64,000 nucleotides of DNA, from NCBI RefSeq assembly GCF_965237655.1, contig NZ_CBDEGB010000002.1:1-64000 (forward strand), read 5' to 3'. Made by a program: the position numbers and the translations under genes. Source of the DNA: Poriferisodalis sp965237655 (GTDB taxonomy: Bacteria; Actinomycetota; Acidimicrobiia; Acidimicrobiales; Poriferisodalaceae). A model generated the notes under the pieces. The model was not told the origin of the DNA, ran no database searches, and saw only the letters and a program-made list of their open reading frames with translations. Positions within the stretch are counted from its first letter, which is position 1. Every line of letters starts with the position of its first letter. Positions 53,592 through 61,549 of the stretch are shown here, one piece after another.

Positions 53592-54650
53592 GTGCTAGAC
53601 GAGTTCTTCATGGATGGCATTTTCGGTTCTGAGCGCAAGCTGCTCGCCGCACTGGGGGCAGCAGCCGTGACGGCTGCTGCTTTGTGGTTTCCCAGTCCTG
53701 CTGCTGCTAGCGAACCTGAGGTCGTGCTGCCGCCGGTTAGCTACACGACATCGGACTGCACTGATGCGGTGCCAATCGTGTCTGCTTCCGACACGGCAGC
53801 GCAGTCAGACTTGTACAGCGCCATCACGCTCGCGGGCGTTGTGGCGACCGACTGCATCGTCTTGGCGGGACCACGCGACGATCCCATGCCTGCTGAACAG
53901 ATCGCACGCCTCGAAACTGCTGCGACGGGCGGTTTCGTAGTCGGCGGTGTCGCAGCAGTACCCGAAACAAAAATCTCCCGGTACGCGATGACACGCCTCG
54001 CCGGTGCCGACCGCTGGGAAACCGCCAACGCAGTCGGGACATGCGCTCGGCGCATCGCTGTGGGTTACAGCTGCGGACAAACCCAAGCCGAATCGGAAGA
54101 GCCGATCCGGTTTCCGCCGCAGCTGTGGGATGTCGAGAACCGCTGCCGGGCGTGGTCCACAGATGACAATTCGCCGACAACGCTCATCCTCGACGGATGG
54201 GGATATTGCCTCTACACCGTCGAGTGGGATGCCGTCACCGACGAGGACGCCACCTACAGCGTGCATGTCTCCCTCGTCGGCAATGAGAAGTGCATGTCAT
54301 CCAGACCCCCTGCACACCCAAGTCCGCCCCAGTGCGAGCTCTCCTATCAATACTGGGCACCCGAGGGATTCTTCGTGCAGGTCAAGAGCCTGACGGACAG
54401 AGTGTGCGCATTCGGTGACCCCTACGGATGCCCCGAAACGGATCGCAACCCGCGTCAGTGCTACTACCAGCCACCACAGACACGGCCCGGCGACGGCCCG
54501 CCCAAGATCGCGTCCGGCACATGGCAGCTAGCCGAATTCGAAGGTTCACAGTGCCCCAGTCCCCTCGAAATCTATGTGTCCGCTGCCTGGTCGAACAGCG
54601 CGCTGCCGCGTGGAAACGCCAAATGGACGATTGCCTTCACCCCCCAATGA
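53592..54650 (+). CDS. Secreted Cys-rich protein with one cell-wall-binding repeat (CWB2-like)
   Basis: 352 residues, GTG start. A signal peptide is visible: KLLAALGAAAVTAAALWF then SPAAASEPEVV, with cleavage likely after AAA/S. Residues ~105-150 (ATGGFVVGGVAAVPE, RLAGADRWETANAVG) are a cell-wall-binding repeat 2 (PF04122) pattern; usually three such repeats occur, here about one. The rest contains many Cys (YSCGQTQ, NRCRAW, GYCLYTVEW, EKCMSS, RVCAFG) and probably disulfide bonds. Likely exported to the envelope; function unknown. It is cargo between IS elements. Confidence 0.75.
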   Translation: MLDEFFMDGIFGSERKLLAALGAAAVTAAALWFPSPAAASEPEVVLPPVSYTTSDCTDAVPIVSASDTAAQSDLYSAITLAGVVATDCIVLAGPRDDPMPAEQIARLETAATGGFVVGGVAAVPETKISRYAMTRLAGADRWETANAVGTCARRIAVGYSCGQTQAESEEPIRFPPQLWDVENRCRAWSTDDNSPTTLILDGWGYCLYTVEWDAVTDEDATYSVHVSLVGNEKCMSSRPPAHPSPPQCELSYQYWAPEGFFVQVKSLTDRVCAFGDPYGCPETDRNPRQCYYQPPQTRPGDGPPKIASGTWQLAEFEGSQCPSPLEIYVSAAWSNSALPRGNAKWTIAFTPQ

Positions 54651-54765
54651 ACCCGCCGGATTTGCGCATGGCTGCCGCCGGACAACCCGCAGCACTCGAA
54701 TTCCCTCAGGTGCGAGACACCGAGCTGTCGGTTCGTGCGCCCGCTGAAGTGCACAGGAGGTCACC

Positions 54766-54876
54766 ATGGCCAAGAAGCCATCTGCCGGCGCTTGCCGCGG
54801 GCGGCGTTTCGAGTCGGCGACGACTGGCAGTGCTGTCACCGATGTCAACAAGACAAATTGCCTGCTGATCTACTGA
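54766..54876 (+). CDS. 36-residue small ORF with a strong ribosome site
   Basis: MAKKPSAGACRGRRFESATT is the first part of a 36-residue frame. AGGAGG stands 5 bases before the ATG, one of the best ribosome sites in this region. It is basic with two Cys. No relatives known to me; it may be a truncated gene start left by rearrangement. Confidence 0.35.
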   Translation: MAKKPSAGACRGRRFESATTGSAVTDVNKTNCLLIY

Positions 54877-54966
54877 CGCTGCACAGCGACTGGTGCCGTG
54901 GGCGCTGGTGGTGGGCGATTCGCACCATTGTCCAGCGCTCGACCGGCACGGAACGGCATTCTGGGG

Positions 54967-55155
54967 GTGCGGATAGTGTCTTTTGATGTGACAGTTCCTG
55001 ACGAGCCGCCGGAGTCTGAGGATTCGAAGTGGTTTCCGATCGCGCCGGTTGTCGGAGAGGAATCACAGCGTCATGCTGAGGCATGGCGCAACTGGCGCAA
55101 GGGCGGTTACGACCCCGAGGTTCTCTACGAAGCGGGAATTTTCCAGCGGGGCTAG
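54967..55155 (+). CDS. Small hypothetical protein
   Basis: 62 residues from GTG 54967 (frame open to 54898). Acidic, with VPDEPPESEDSKWFPIAP and HAEAWRNWRKGGYDPEVLY. No family recognised. Convergent with the small minus-strand frame at 55195-55407. Confidence 0.4.
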   Translation: MRIVSFDVTVPDEPPESEDSKWFPIAPVVGEESQRHAEAWRNWRKGGYDPEVLYEAGIFQRG

Positions 55156-55194
55156 CTGAGCATGTGCGCGACTCCGGGCCGCGCAGCCTCGTTC

Positions 55195-55407
55195 TCATCG
55201 CACGGGCCGGCGTGCCTGGGCCTCGGTGGCGATCGGCAGCACCTGATCCGGTGTGAGTCCGCTGCCGTGCCAGTTGTGAGGACGCATCCAATCCAGAGCC
55301 GCTGCCAATGCCGGGTCCGTCTTCGCTCGCTCCGCAGCATCAGGATCATCCACAAAGTCGAACTGCTCGATGATGTCCTTCAGGGCGATGATGTCGATCT
55401 TGACCAT
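55195..55407 (-). CDS. Small hypothetical protein
   Basis: 70 residues: MVKIDIIALKDIIEQFDFVD, then ALDWMRPHNWHGSGLTPDQV. Acidic N-terminal part, no family recognised. It looks like a coding sequence in composition but has no operon context. The segment to 55537 holds nothing else. Confidence 0.4.
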   Translation of the reverse strand: MVKIDIIALKDIIEQFDFVDDPDAAERAKTDPALAAALDWMRPHNWHGSGLTPDQVLPIATEAQARRPVR

Positions 55408-55731
55408 GTGATGTACGTCTACCCGCCAGCGTCACGGCTGGGCAACCCCGGTGCCCACGAATTTCGTCTGCTCACTTAGGCCCCGCTCAAGGAATGAGAG
55501 CGAGAAGCAGGTGTCCAAACATCTATCGTCGTTCGACTGTCGGCGGCCATGAGATTCTGCCCGGTGGCGGCCATGTAGTTGCCCGCTGGCGGCCGACGGT
55601 TCTGCCCGGCGGCAGCCAACAGGACTGCCCGCGTTGAAGTCCGTCGCCCGTCGGGGTGCACCGCGGCGGGGTGCTCCTCCTGCTCGAATGGCCGGTCACC
55701 ACAACGGTGACTGTCGAGCAGGGGGGACCGA

Positions 55732-57216
55732 GTGAAGTCTTGCGAGGAGATCATGAACATGTTGGAGGCGTTCGACCTGACTGGGTCGTTCCGGGATGCC
55801 GGCGAGTTGGCCGGTTGTTCGCATCACACCGTCGCCGCGTATGTGGCCAAGCGCGACGAGGGTCGGCTGCGGGGTGCGGGCCCGGTGCGGCGGGAACGGA
55901 TCATCGATCCGTGGCTGCCGAAGATTGAGGAGTGGGTGGAGCGCTCCTGTGGCAGGATCCGCGCCGATTGTTGCCACGCCAAGTTGAAGGCGTTGGGGTT
56001 CGAGGGTTCGGACCGGACGGTGCGCCGAGCGGTGGCGGAGGCGAAGAAGAGCTTCGGGGCGGGTCGGCGGCGGGTGTATCGGCCGTGGATCCCCGAGCCG
56101 GGCATGTGGGCGCAGTGGGACTGGGGCGCGGGCCCGGTCATCGCCGGGCGGCGGACGAATCTGTTTTGCGCGTGGCTGGCGTGGTCGAGGTTCCGGGTGC
56201 CGGTCGCGACCTGGGACCGCACCCTGCCCACGGTGATCGCCTGTGTGGATCGGGCGATGGGAGCCTTTGGCGGCGCTGCGACGTATTGGCTCACCGACAA
56301 CGAGCGCACGGTCACGATCGATCACGTCGCTGGGATCGCTGTGCGCCATCGGGAGATCGTTGCGGTCGGCGGCCACTACGGGATCACGGTGGCGACGTGT
56401 GTGCCGGCGGACCCTGAGTCCAAGGGCGGGTCAGAGGCGACGGTGCGGGTCGCCAAGGCCGACTTGGTGCCAACCGACGCGAACCTGCGCGGCGACTACG
56501 CCGGCTGGGCCGAGCTGGTCGAGGCCTGTGAGGCGTTCACCGCTGAGGTGAACGAGCGGGTCCATCGGGTGACCCGGCGGCCGCCGGTCGAGATGCTCAC
56601 CGAGGAACGGCATCGGCTGCATGCGCTGCCCGAACGCCCATACACGGCGGCGCTCGGGGAGACCCGGAAAGTCTCTTGGAGCTCCACGGTCAGCTTCGGC
56701 GCGGTGACCTGCTCGGTCCCGCACACGTTGGCCGATGAGACGGTGTGGGTGCGTGTCGACGGTGACCAGGTCGTCGTCACCCACTGCGCACCGTCAGGCC
56801 CAATCGAGGTTGCCCGCCACCAGCGTTCGACGCCTGGGCATCCGATGATCGACGACGCCCACTACCCGCCGCGCCCGGCTGGGCCGCTCGCGCGGCGTCC
56901 GAAGCCGACGAGCGCGGCCGAGACCGAGTTCCTCGCCATCGGAGACGGCGCCCGCACCTGGCTCGTTGAAGCAGCTGCCGCGGGCACGAGCCGGGTGAAG
57001 GTCAAGATGGCCCAAGCAGTCACCCTTGCCCGCCTCCACGGCCAGATCCGCGTTGATTGGGCGCTCGGCCACGCCGCGACCTTCGGCCGCTTCGCAGACG
57101 GCGACCTGGCCTCGATCCTGGCCGCTGACCCGCCCGGACAACGCCGACGCGCCGATGACGTGCACTCGCTGCAGCCCGGCACCGCCGCCTGGGGTCGCCT
57201 CGGAGACGACCGATGA
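55732..57216 (+). CDS. istA: IS21-family transposase IstA
   Basis: 494 residues (GTG 55732; ATG at 55753 possible). N-terminal HTH (FRDAGELAGCSHHTVAAYVA), rve core with Asp in QWDWGAGPV, Asp in LTDNERTV and Glu in KGGSEATVRVAKADL; C-terminal DNA-binding region. Stop overlaps the istB start by 4 bases (ATGA). Complete. Confidence 0.93.
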   Translation: MKSCEEIMNMLEAFDLTGSFRDAGELAGCSHHTVAAYVAKRDEGRLRGAGPVRRERIIDPWLPKIEEWVERSCGRIRADCCHAKLKALGFEGSDRTVRRAVAEAKKSFGAGRRRVYRPWIPEPGMWAQWDWGAGPVIAGRRTNLFCAWLAWSRFRVPVATWDRTLPTVIACVDRAMGAFGGAATYWLTDNERTVTIDHVAGIAVRHREIVAVGGHYGITVATCVPADPESKGGSEATVRVAKADLVPTDANLRGDYAGWAELVEACEAFTAEVNERVHRVTRRPPVEMLTEERHRLHALPERPYTAALGETRKVSWSSTVSFGAVTCSVPHTLADETVWVRVDGDQVVVTHCAPSGPIEVARHQRSTPGHPMIDDAHYPPRPAGPLARRPKPTSAAETEFLAIGDGARTWLVEAAAAGTSRVKVKMAQAVTLARLHGQIRVDWALGHAATFGRFADGDLASILAADPPGQRRRADDVHSLQPGTAAWGRLGDDR

Positions 57217-57977
57217 ACCCAGCGCCGATCGACGAGGTCGTCGACCTGCTCCGCACCCTGCGCCTGCCCCACATGCGCGCCGCAGCACCGGAGTTGTTGG
57301 CCACCGCCAAGGCACAACGCTGGGAACCGGCCGAAGCGATGCGCGCACTGCTGGCCGAGGAGCTCGCCGGTCGCCAAGCATCCTCAATCCGGGCCCGGCG
57401 CAAAGCGGCCGGGTTCCCCACCGGCAAGACCTTCGACGCCTGGGACGCGGCAGTGTCATCGATCCCGGCCCCGACCCAGCGGGCGCTGCGCACCCTCGAA
57501 TGGATCCACCGCCACGAGAACCTCGTCGTGTGCGGACCATCAGGCACAGGCAAGACGCACTTCCTTGAAGCGCTCGGCCAAGCCGCCGTCGATGCCGGCC
57601 ACAAGGTCTCCTGGTTCAGTCTCGAGCACCTCGGCGCGCTCGTGCGCCGCCACAGCGCCGACGACACCGCCGCCAAGGCCATCCGGCGGATCATGCGCGC
57701 CGACGTCATCGTGATCGACGACATCGGCCTGCTCCCCGTCGCCACCGAGACCGCCGAGGCGCTCTACCGGGTCGTCGACGCCGCCTACGAGAAACGCTCC
57801 ATCGCCCTGTCAAGCAACCTGCACCCCGCCGGGTTCGACGAACTCATGCCCAAGACCATCGCCAACGCCACCGTCGACCGGCTCATGCACCACGCCCACG
57901 TCGTCATGACCGCCGGCGACAGCATCCGCCTCACCCAAGCCACCGCCGGCAAGGGGGTGACGCCACTGACCAACTAA
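57213..57977 (+). CDS. istB: IS21-family helper ATPase IstB
   Basis: 254 residues, AAA+ DnaC-like. Seen: Walker A GPSGTGKTHFLEALG near residue 109, Walker B VIVIDDIGLLP, and sensor-like ALSSNLHPAGFDELM. IstB assembles on target DNA and activates IstA. Translationally coupled to istA. Complete. Confidence 0.94.
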   Translation: MNPAPIDEVVDLLRTLRLPHMRAAAPELLATAKAQRWEPAEAMRALLAEELAGRQASSIRARRKAAGFPTGKTFDAWDAAVSSIPAPTQRALRTLEWIHRHENLVVCGPSGTGKTHFLEALGQAAVDAGHKVSWFSLEHLGALVRRHSADDTAAKAIRRIMRADVIVIDDIGLLPVATETAEALYRVVDAAYEKRSIALSSNLHPAGFDELMPKTIANATVDRLMHHAHVVMTAGDSIRLTQATAGKGVTPLTN

Positions 57978-58076
57978 GCCACGGGCAGAACACCTGGCCA
58001 CCACCGGGCAGTTCTGTTGGCCACGAACGGGCAGTCCTACTGTCCGCCACTGGGCAGATCCCGCTGGCCCTTGACA

Positions 58077-58678
58077 GCCTTCCACTGACGGCCCTGTGAC
58101 CAGCGGTTACGCGAAATTGCACCAGCCCCGTTCTGCAGTCCTCCGCGCTGCCTTGCCGAGGGGCTTGTAGATTCTCCGCTCGGGGACATCAAGGCAAATG
58201 GCCCCACAACGGCCAGATGCCGCCGCGCCACAAATGACCACAATCCGTCGGCTCCATCGTGCACAATTCACCTGTGATCAGCAGGGGTCAACGATTCTTC
58301 GGAGATCTGCTCGTGGCACCGGTCGACACAACGGTGAGGCACCTGAGGGATTCGGTGCTGCACGGCGGCGCTGCGCGAGTGACTCGAGGAGCGCGCTCAT
58401 CCTGCTGGCTGGAAGCAAGCTGAAAGAGGCACTGGAATCCGGACGATGAGCGATGGACCAATGAGAACCGGTCACCCAGGCACTACACCCGCGATTCAAC
58501 GAGCGCCGTTTCGGAGAGCTCGAAAACCATCGGAGAGTGACAAGCTTGGACTCCGTGCCAACTCACATAGATGTAGTTTCTCAGAACACACGTTCCGGGT
58601 AAAGTCCTCAGCACCTTATGGCGCTATCAAGAGTCACCCTCGCTAAAATGGCCGCATGAAACGAGAACGCAACCAAAT
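58077..58678. other. Gap without a recognised gene
   Basis: About 600 bases between the IS21 element and the three-gene cassette. Short frames exist (for example 58273-58422 and 58198-58449, plus strand) but none has a family pattern. GC content falls sharply after about 58540, where AT-rich bases start the cassette region; a promoter for the cassette probably lies in 58560-58660. Confidence 0.5.
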
Positions 58679-59338
58679 ATGACCAACCTTCGGATACCTC
58701 TGCTTCACAGACAACCACTAATACGCCTCGCGTCAATGGACTCCGAAGAATACAACGATCTATATGAGAAATTTCTCAATCTAGACGAAACGCTTGTGAC
58801 ATCAGCAATCATCGCTCGGCTGGAAGATCTGCACGGATCACTCACCGATGGTGAAGCAATGCTAGACGCTCTACTTGGCGCATGCCTATATGACCGCCGA
58901 ACAACACAAAGCCGCGAGCGCGTTGCATCTGATATTGCACAATCAGATGTTCTAGATATACAATCCAGTAGCCAAGACATACTTGCAGAACGCCTCGTCG
59001 ATCTGTTTGAGACTCCCGTTCTCCGACTCCTCGCTCATGCAGCCTCACTACGTGCCGAGGATGACCGCCTGTACTGCACGTCACGGATCCTCTCTGATCT
59101 GAGGCCGCTATTTTCGAAAGATAAGGATGCAGAACCTATTGCCGCCCTGATCCGTCACACATTGAGATTCAATGTGCATGAAAATGGGCGTATAGAGTCG
59201 ATTCAGATTTCTATTGGTGGGAAGGCACTAGCTGAACTAAAGGAGGCTATTGAGCGAGCATTGCAAAAAAGCGAATCACTTGCTCAAATCGCGCGCGCCG
59301 CTGAATTAATGATAGTGGAACATGAGGAGACACATTGA
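58679..59338 (+). CDS. Unknown protein, gene 1 of a three-gene cassette
   Basis: 219 residues from ATG 58679 (ATG at 58736 possible). Predicted largely helical: DEYNDLYEKFL-type and LVTSAIIARLEDLHGS helices, then a C-terminal beta-beta-alpha stretch around residues 165-205 (LRFNVHENGRIESIQIS, ALAELKEAIERALQ). No family recognised with confidence. Base composition is clearly lower in GC than the surrounding genome, with many A/T-ending codons. Its stop overlaps the next ATG by one base (TGATG), showing translational coupling. Flanked by IS21 and repeats, so probably acquired. Confidence 0.75.
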   Translation: MTNLRIPLLHRQPLIRLASMDSEEYNDLYEKFLNLDETLVTSAIIARLEDLHGSLTDGEAMLDALLGACLYDRRTTQSRERVASDIAQSDVLDIQSSSQDILAERLVDLFETPVLRLLAHAASLRAEDDRLYCTSRILSDLRPLFSKDKDAEPIAALIRHTLRFNVHENGRIESIQISIGGKALAELKEAIERALQKSESLAQIARAAELMIVEHEETH

Positions 59339-59907
59339 TGACGCTTTCCTGGGGCACATACGAGGACGAACTTCTACCTCTCTTACCCGGCTCAATCGAC
59401 TCTGTTCTACCTGAGGATGACTACTATGTAGCTCCTCGTTGCAATCGCAGCAAGTGGATGGATTCGAATGCTTCACCTCTTCGGGCCTTGTACTGGACTC
59501 TCGACGAACCTGTCCTTGAGCATGCGCCATCGACGCCGGAATTGTCGGACCCGTCCGGATTGCGTTTAGACGATGCAATTTCCGAGTGCCGTCGCGTCCT
59601 CGATAGTCTCCTCCGTGGGAGTGTTTCTTCGATCCACTCCGATGTTGACGAATACGGTCGGGTCGGAATACTGGCAAACCTAGCATCGCGACTTGCGCTA
59701 GAAATCGAGCAACGTTACGTGCCCCACCCAGCCACTAGCAGTGGTAGACATGCGTTGATAGATTGGGAATCTCTGAATCAGCGACAATATGCTGAAGGGA
59801 TTCGAGCTACACATGGCGAGGATGGTGAGCCGTTGCATTTCTTCACTGCAGATCTTGTGCCAATGGAAGCATTTGACGATGGAGACGTCGAGCTGCTGAA
59901 TGACTGA
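59338..59907 (+). CDS. Unknown protein, gene 2 of the cassette
   Basis: 189 residues; GAGGAG lies upstream of the ATG at 59338. Acidic overall. Segments: MTLSWGTYEDELLPLLPGSI at the start, LRALYWTLDEPVLEHAPSTP, a helical LDDAISECRRVLDSLLRG, and FFTADLVPMEAFDDGDVELL at the end. No recognised domain, and no signal peptide or membrane helix. It overlaps gene 3 by 8 bases. Confidence 0.75.
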   Translation: MTLSWGTYEDELLPLLPGSIDSVLPEDDYYVAPRCNRSKWMDSNASPLRALYWTLDEPVLEHAPSTPELSDPSGLRLDDAISECRRVLDSLLRGSVSSIHSDVDEYGRVGILANLASRLALEIEQRYVPHPATSSGRHALIDWESLNQRQYAEGIRATHGEDGEPLHFFTADLVPMEAFDDGDVELLND

Positions 59908-60484
59908 GTACTGGTATCCGGAATCGGAGGATTACTATGATACAGCAGCAAACGGTGACATTCCGGTTCGCCAGGGAGATCTCCTAATTTCCGGGTCTAC
60001 CTGCCTAGATTCGAAAGGGCGCAAGTGGCACGGATGCATAGTAGTGCATCCGAGCTGCGATGTCGTTACAGGCAAAGTAGACCATATACAAGTGTGTCGA
60101 GTACGCCTACTGACCGATCAAAGTAGGAAGTATCAAGAGCTGATAGTTGTGGGCGAGCGCACGGACGAACAGGGTCGAAATCTGGTGGCAATGGCCCACA
60201 CGTATTACATGGCACCTGTAGCTGACCATGAACAGTTCGGGCAACCAATGTATGCGGATCTTCTTGACGTCGTACGACTGCCTAAGCACGAGGTCACGGT
60301 TGAGAATAGAATAGCAGCTCTGACTCACGACGCGCGTAACTGCTTTATACGTCGTTCGCTATATTGGCGACAACGTTGGTTGCTGCCGGCATCTACAGTG
60401 CAGCAACTTGAAGCGCATCGAATTAGTCATGATTCTGAATTTCAGGGCCCGCGGCCTTCATGGGCATCTACTGCGCGGGAGTAG
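59900..60484 (+). CDS. Unknown protein with an HPSCDV motif, gene 3 of the cassette
   Basis: 194 residues. N-terminal GDIPVRQGDLLISGS, then CIVVHPSCDVVTGKVDHIQV near residues 47-66. The pattern, a GD(L/V) beta strand followed by (S/P)xCD(I/V), resembles one in several uncharacterised protein families (written Ser-x-x-Cys-Asp), often beside phage-defence or toxin genes; this is from memory and not decisive. The C-terminal half (ENRIAALTHDARNCFIRRSL) is basic. Lower GC like its partners. Confidence 0.7.
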   Translation: MTEYWYPESEDYYDTAANGDIPVRQGDLLISGSTCLDSKGRKWHGCIVVHPSCDVVTGKVDHIQVCRVRLLTDQSRKYQELIVVGERTDEQGRNLVAMAHTYYMAPVADHEQFGQPMYADLLDVVRLPKHEVTVENRIAALTHDARNCFIRRSLYWRQRWLLPASTVQQLEAHRISHDSEFQGPRPSWASTARE

Positions 60485-61089
60485 TCAACCACAGTTCAGT
60501 CACGAAGGATTTTTATCCTAGTATGACGCCAGTCTTGGAGTATTGGCGGTGGGGAATTGGAATTGCGAGGTTCCTTCGGGAGAGCGTTGGTGTGAAGTTC
60601 CTTAATCGCTGGTCAGAGATTCGCGAAAGCCCCGGTTGATAGGCGATCTTGCCAAAATTGGAAAACGATTGAGCGGGATGCCGACTTGACTGTGGTGGTA
60701 CGCGAACGATGCTTCAGGAGCCTTGTAGGGTCTGCGACTTCTGGCTGCCGTGCGCTTCAAAGCCGAGGCGTTGAGCAGGTCATTGTGGTCGCGCGTACGT
60801 AGTGCTGATCTGTCCGTTGTCGACCGGTAATGCCCGTGGCCGTGCTGCTTGTGCTCTCCATGAGCCATCGGCGATGAGGCCAGTGACGACCGGCAGCACG
60901 GTGTCTGTTCGCGTGAGGTTGTGTGCGCGTGATGCGGGTGGGCCGCCGATGGTGGAGCAAGGACCTTGACCCGCTCGGCGTCGCAGTCTCGTTGCGACAG
61001 GGACAGCACGCCGCTTCTCGCTCGCAACTGCAAGCTCGCCGGCGGGGTCAGGCGGCTTAGGGCTTGCTCTCTGTTGAGTCGCCGCGATG
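60485..61089. other. Gap without a convincing gene; 37-bp repeat
   Basis: Open frames on the minus strand here look like shadows. A 37-bp segment at 60908-60944 (starting TTCGCGTGAGGTTGTGTGCG) recurs with two changes at 62779-62815, beside repeat copy B. Nothing else recognised. Confidence 0.5.
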
Positions 61090-61465
61090 TCAGATGGGAC
61101 CGTCGCCGCGCCGGTCAACGGCGCTCGATCGAAGTTGACCGCTGATGAACCGTTCCCGCTGCTTCTGGCTGGCGTGCTCCCAGCAGACGTTGCCGATGAC
61201 TCGTTCTGCGATGCATGTCGGTTTGGTGCAGGTGTGCTGTTTGCAGTATCGGATGTCGCCCCACTTTGTGGCCGGCTTGGGGGGGCACGATGCCGTCCAT
61301 GACGTGCCGCCCACACTGATCACGAGCGCAGATCGGAAGGTTGGGATCATCGACTGAAGCTGCCATGTCGGAGTTCCAGTGTGGCAAGTCCCGAGGCAGG
61401 TTGAGGTTCTTCAGTTTCGTGCGGCCTTCACGCCGTGCCGACGGAAGCGACTGCATATCTGACAC
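61090..61465 (-). pseudogene. Small zinc-binding (CxxxxC / CxxH) protein, frame broken at a G7 run
   Basis: Two minus-strand frames join: from 61465, MAASVDDPNLPICARDQCGR... up to VPP, then in another frame KPATKWGDIRYCKQHTCTKP, PTCIAERVIGNVCWEHAS to 61090. The break lies at seven consecutive G (plus strand 61279-61285). Joined, the protein has C-x4-C, C-x2-H-x-C, C and C-x2-H, a two-site zinc-ribbon layout. One base gained or lost in the run would explain it; either a true frameshift or a homopolymer read error. Function unknown. Confidence 0.6.
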
Positions 61466-61549
61466 AGATCCTGAGCGGTCATTTCGCCCGGTGATGCCCG
61501 CGAGCGTTCAGCAGCGCCGACAACGTGCACAGCGCCACGTGCTGACCAC

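Larger units (their letters stand above)
55538..58076. mobile_element. Complete IS21-family element
   Basis: 2,539 bp with inverted terminal sequences (TGTCGGCGGCCATGAG on the left; TGTCAAGGGCCAGCGG, reverse-complemented, on the right). Each end carries four repeat units of about 22-24 bp of the form GGCGGCC...CTGCCCG: left 55542-55632, right 57981-58070 in inverted orientation. Multiple terminal repeats are the binding sites of the IS21 transposase. No target duplication was visible at the flanks. Confidence 0.9.

Noticed and set aside
58679..60484. Calling the three-gene cassette a known defence system
   Set aside because: No nuclease, helicase, NTPase or other diagnostic motif was visible in any of the three proteins, so a defence label would be a guess.
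60780..61316. 178-codon minus-strand frame as a gene
   Set aside because: It overlaps the more convincing zinc-binding frames, is low in complexity and lacks any motif.
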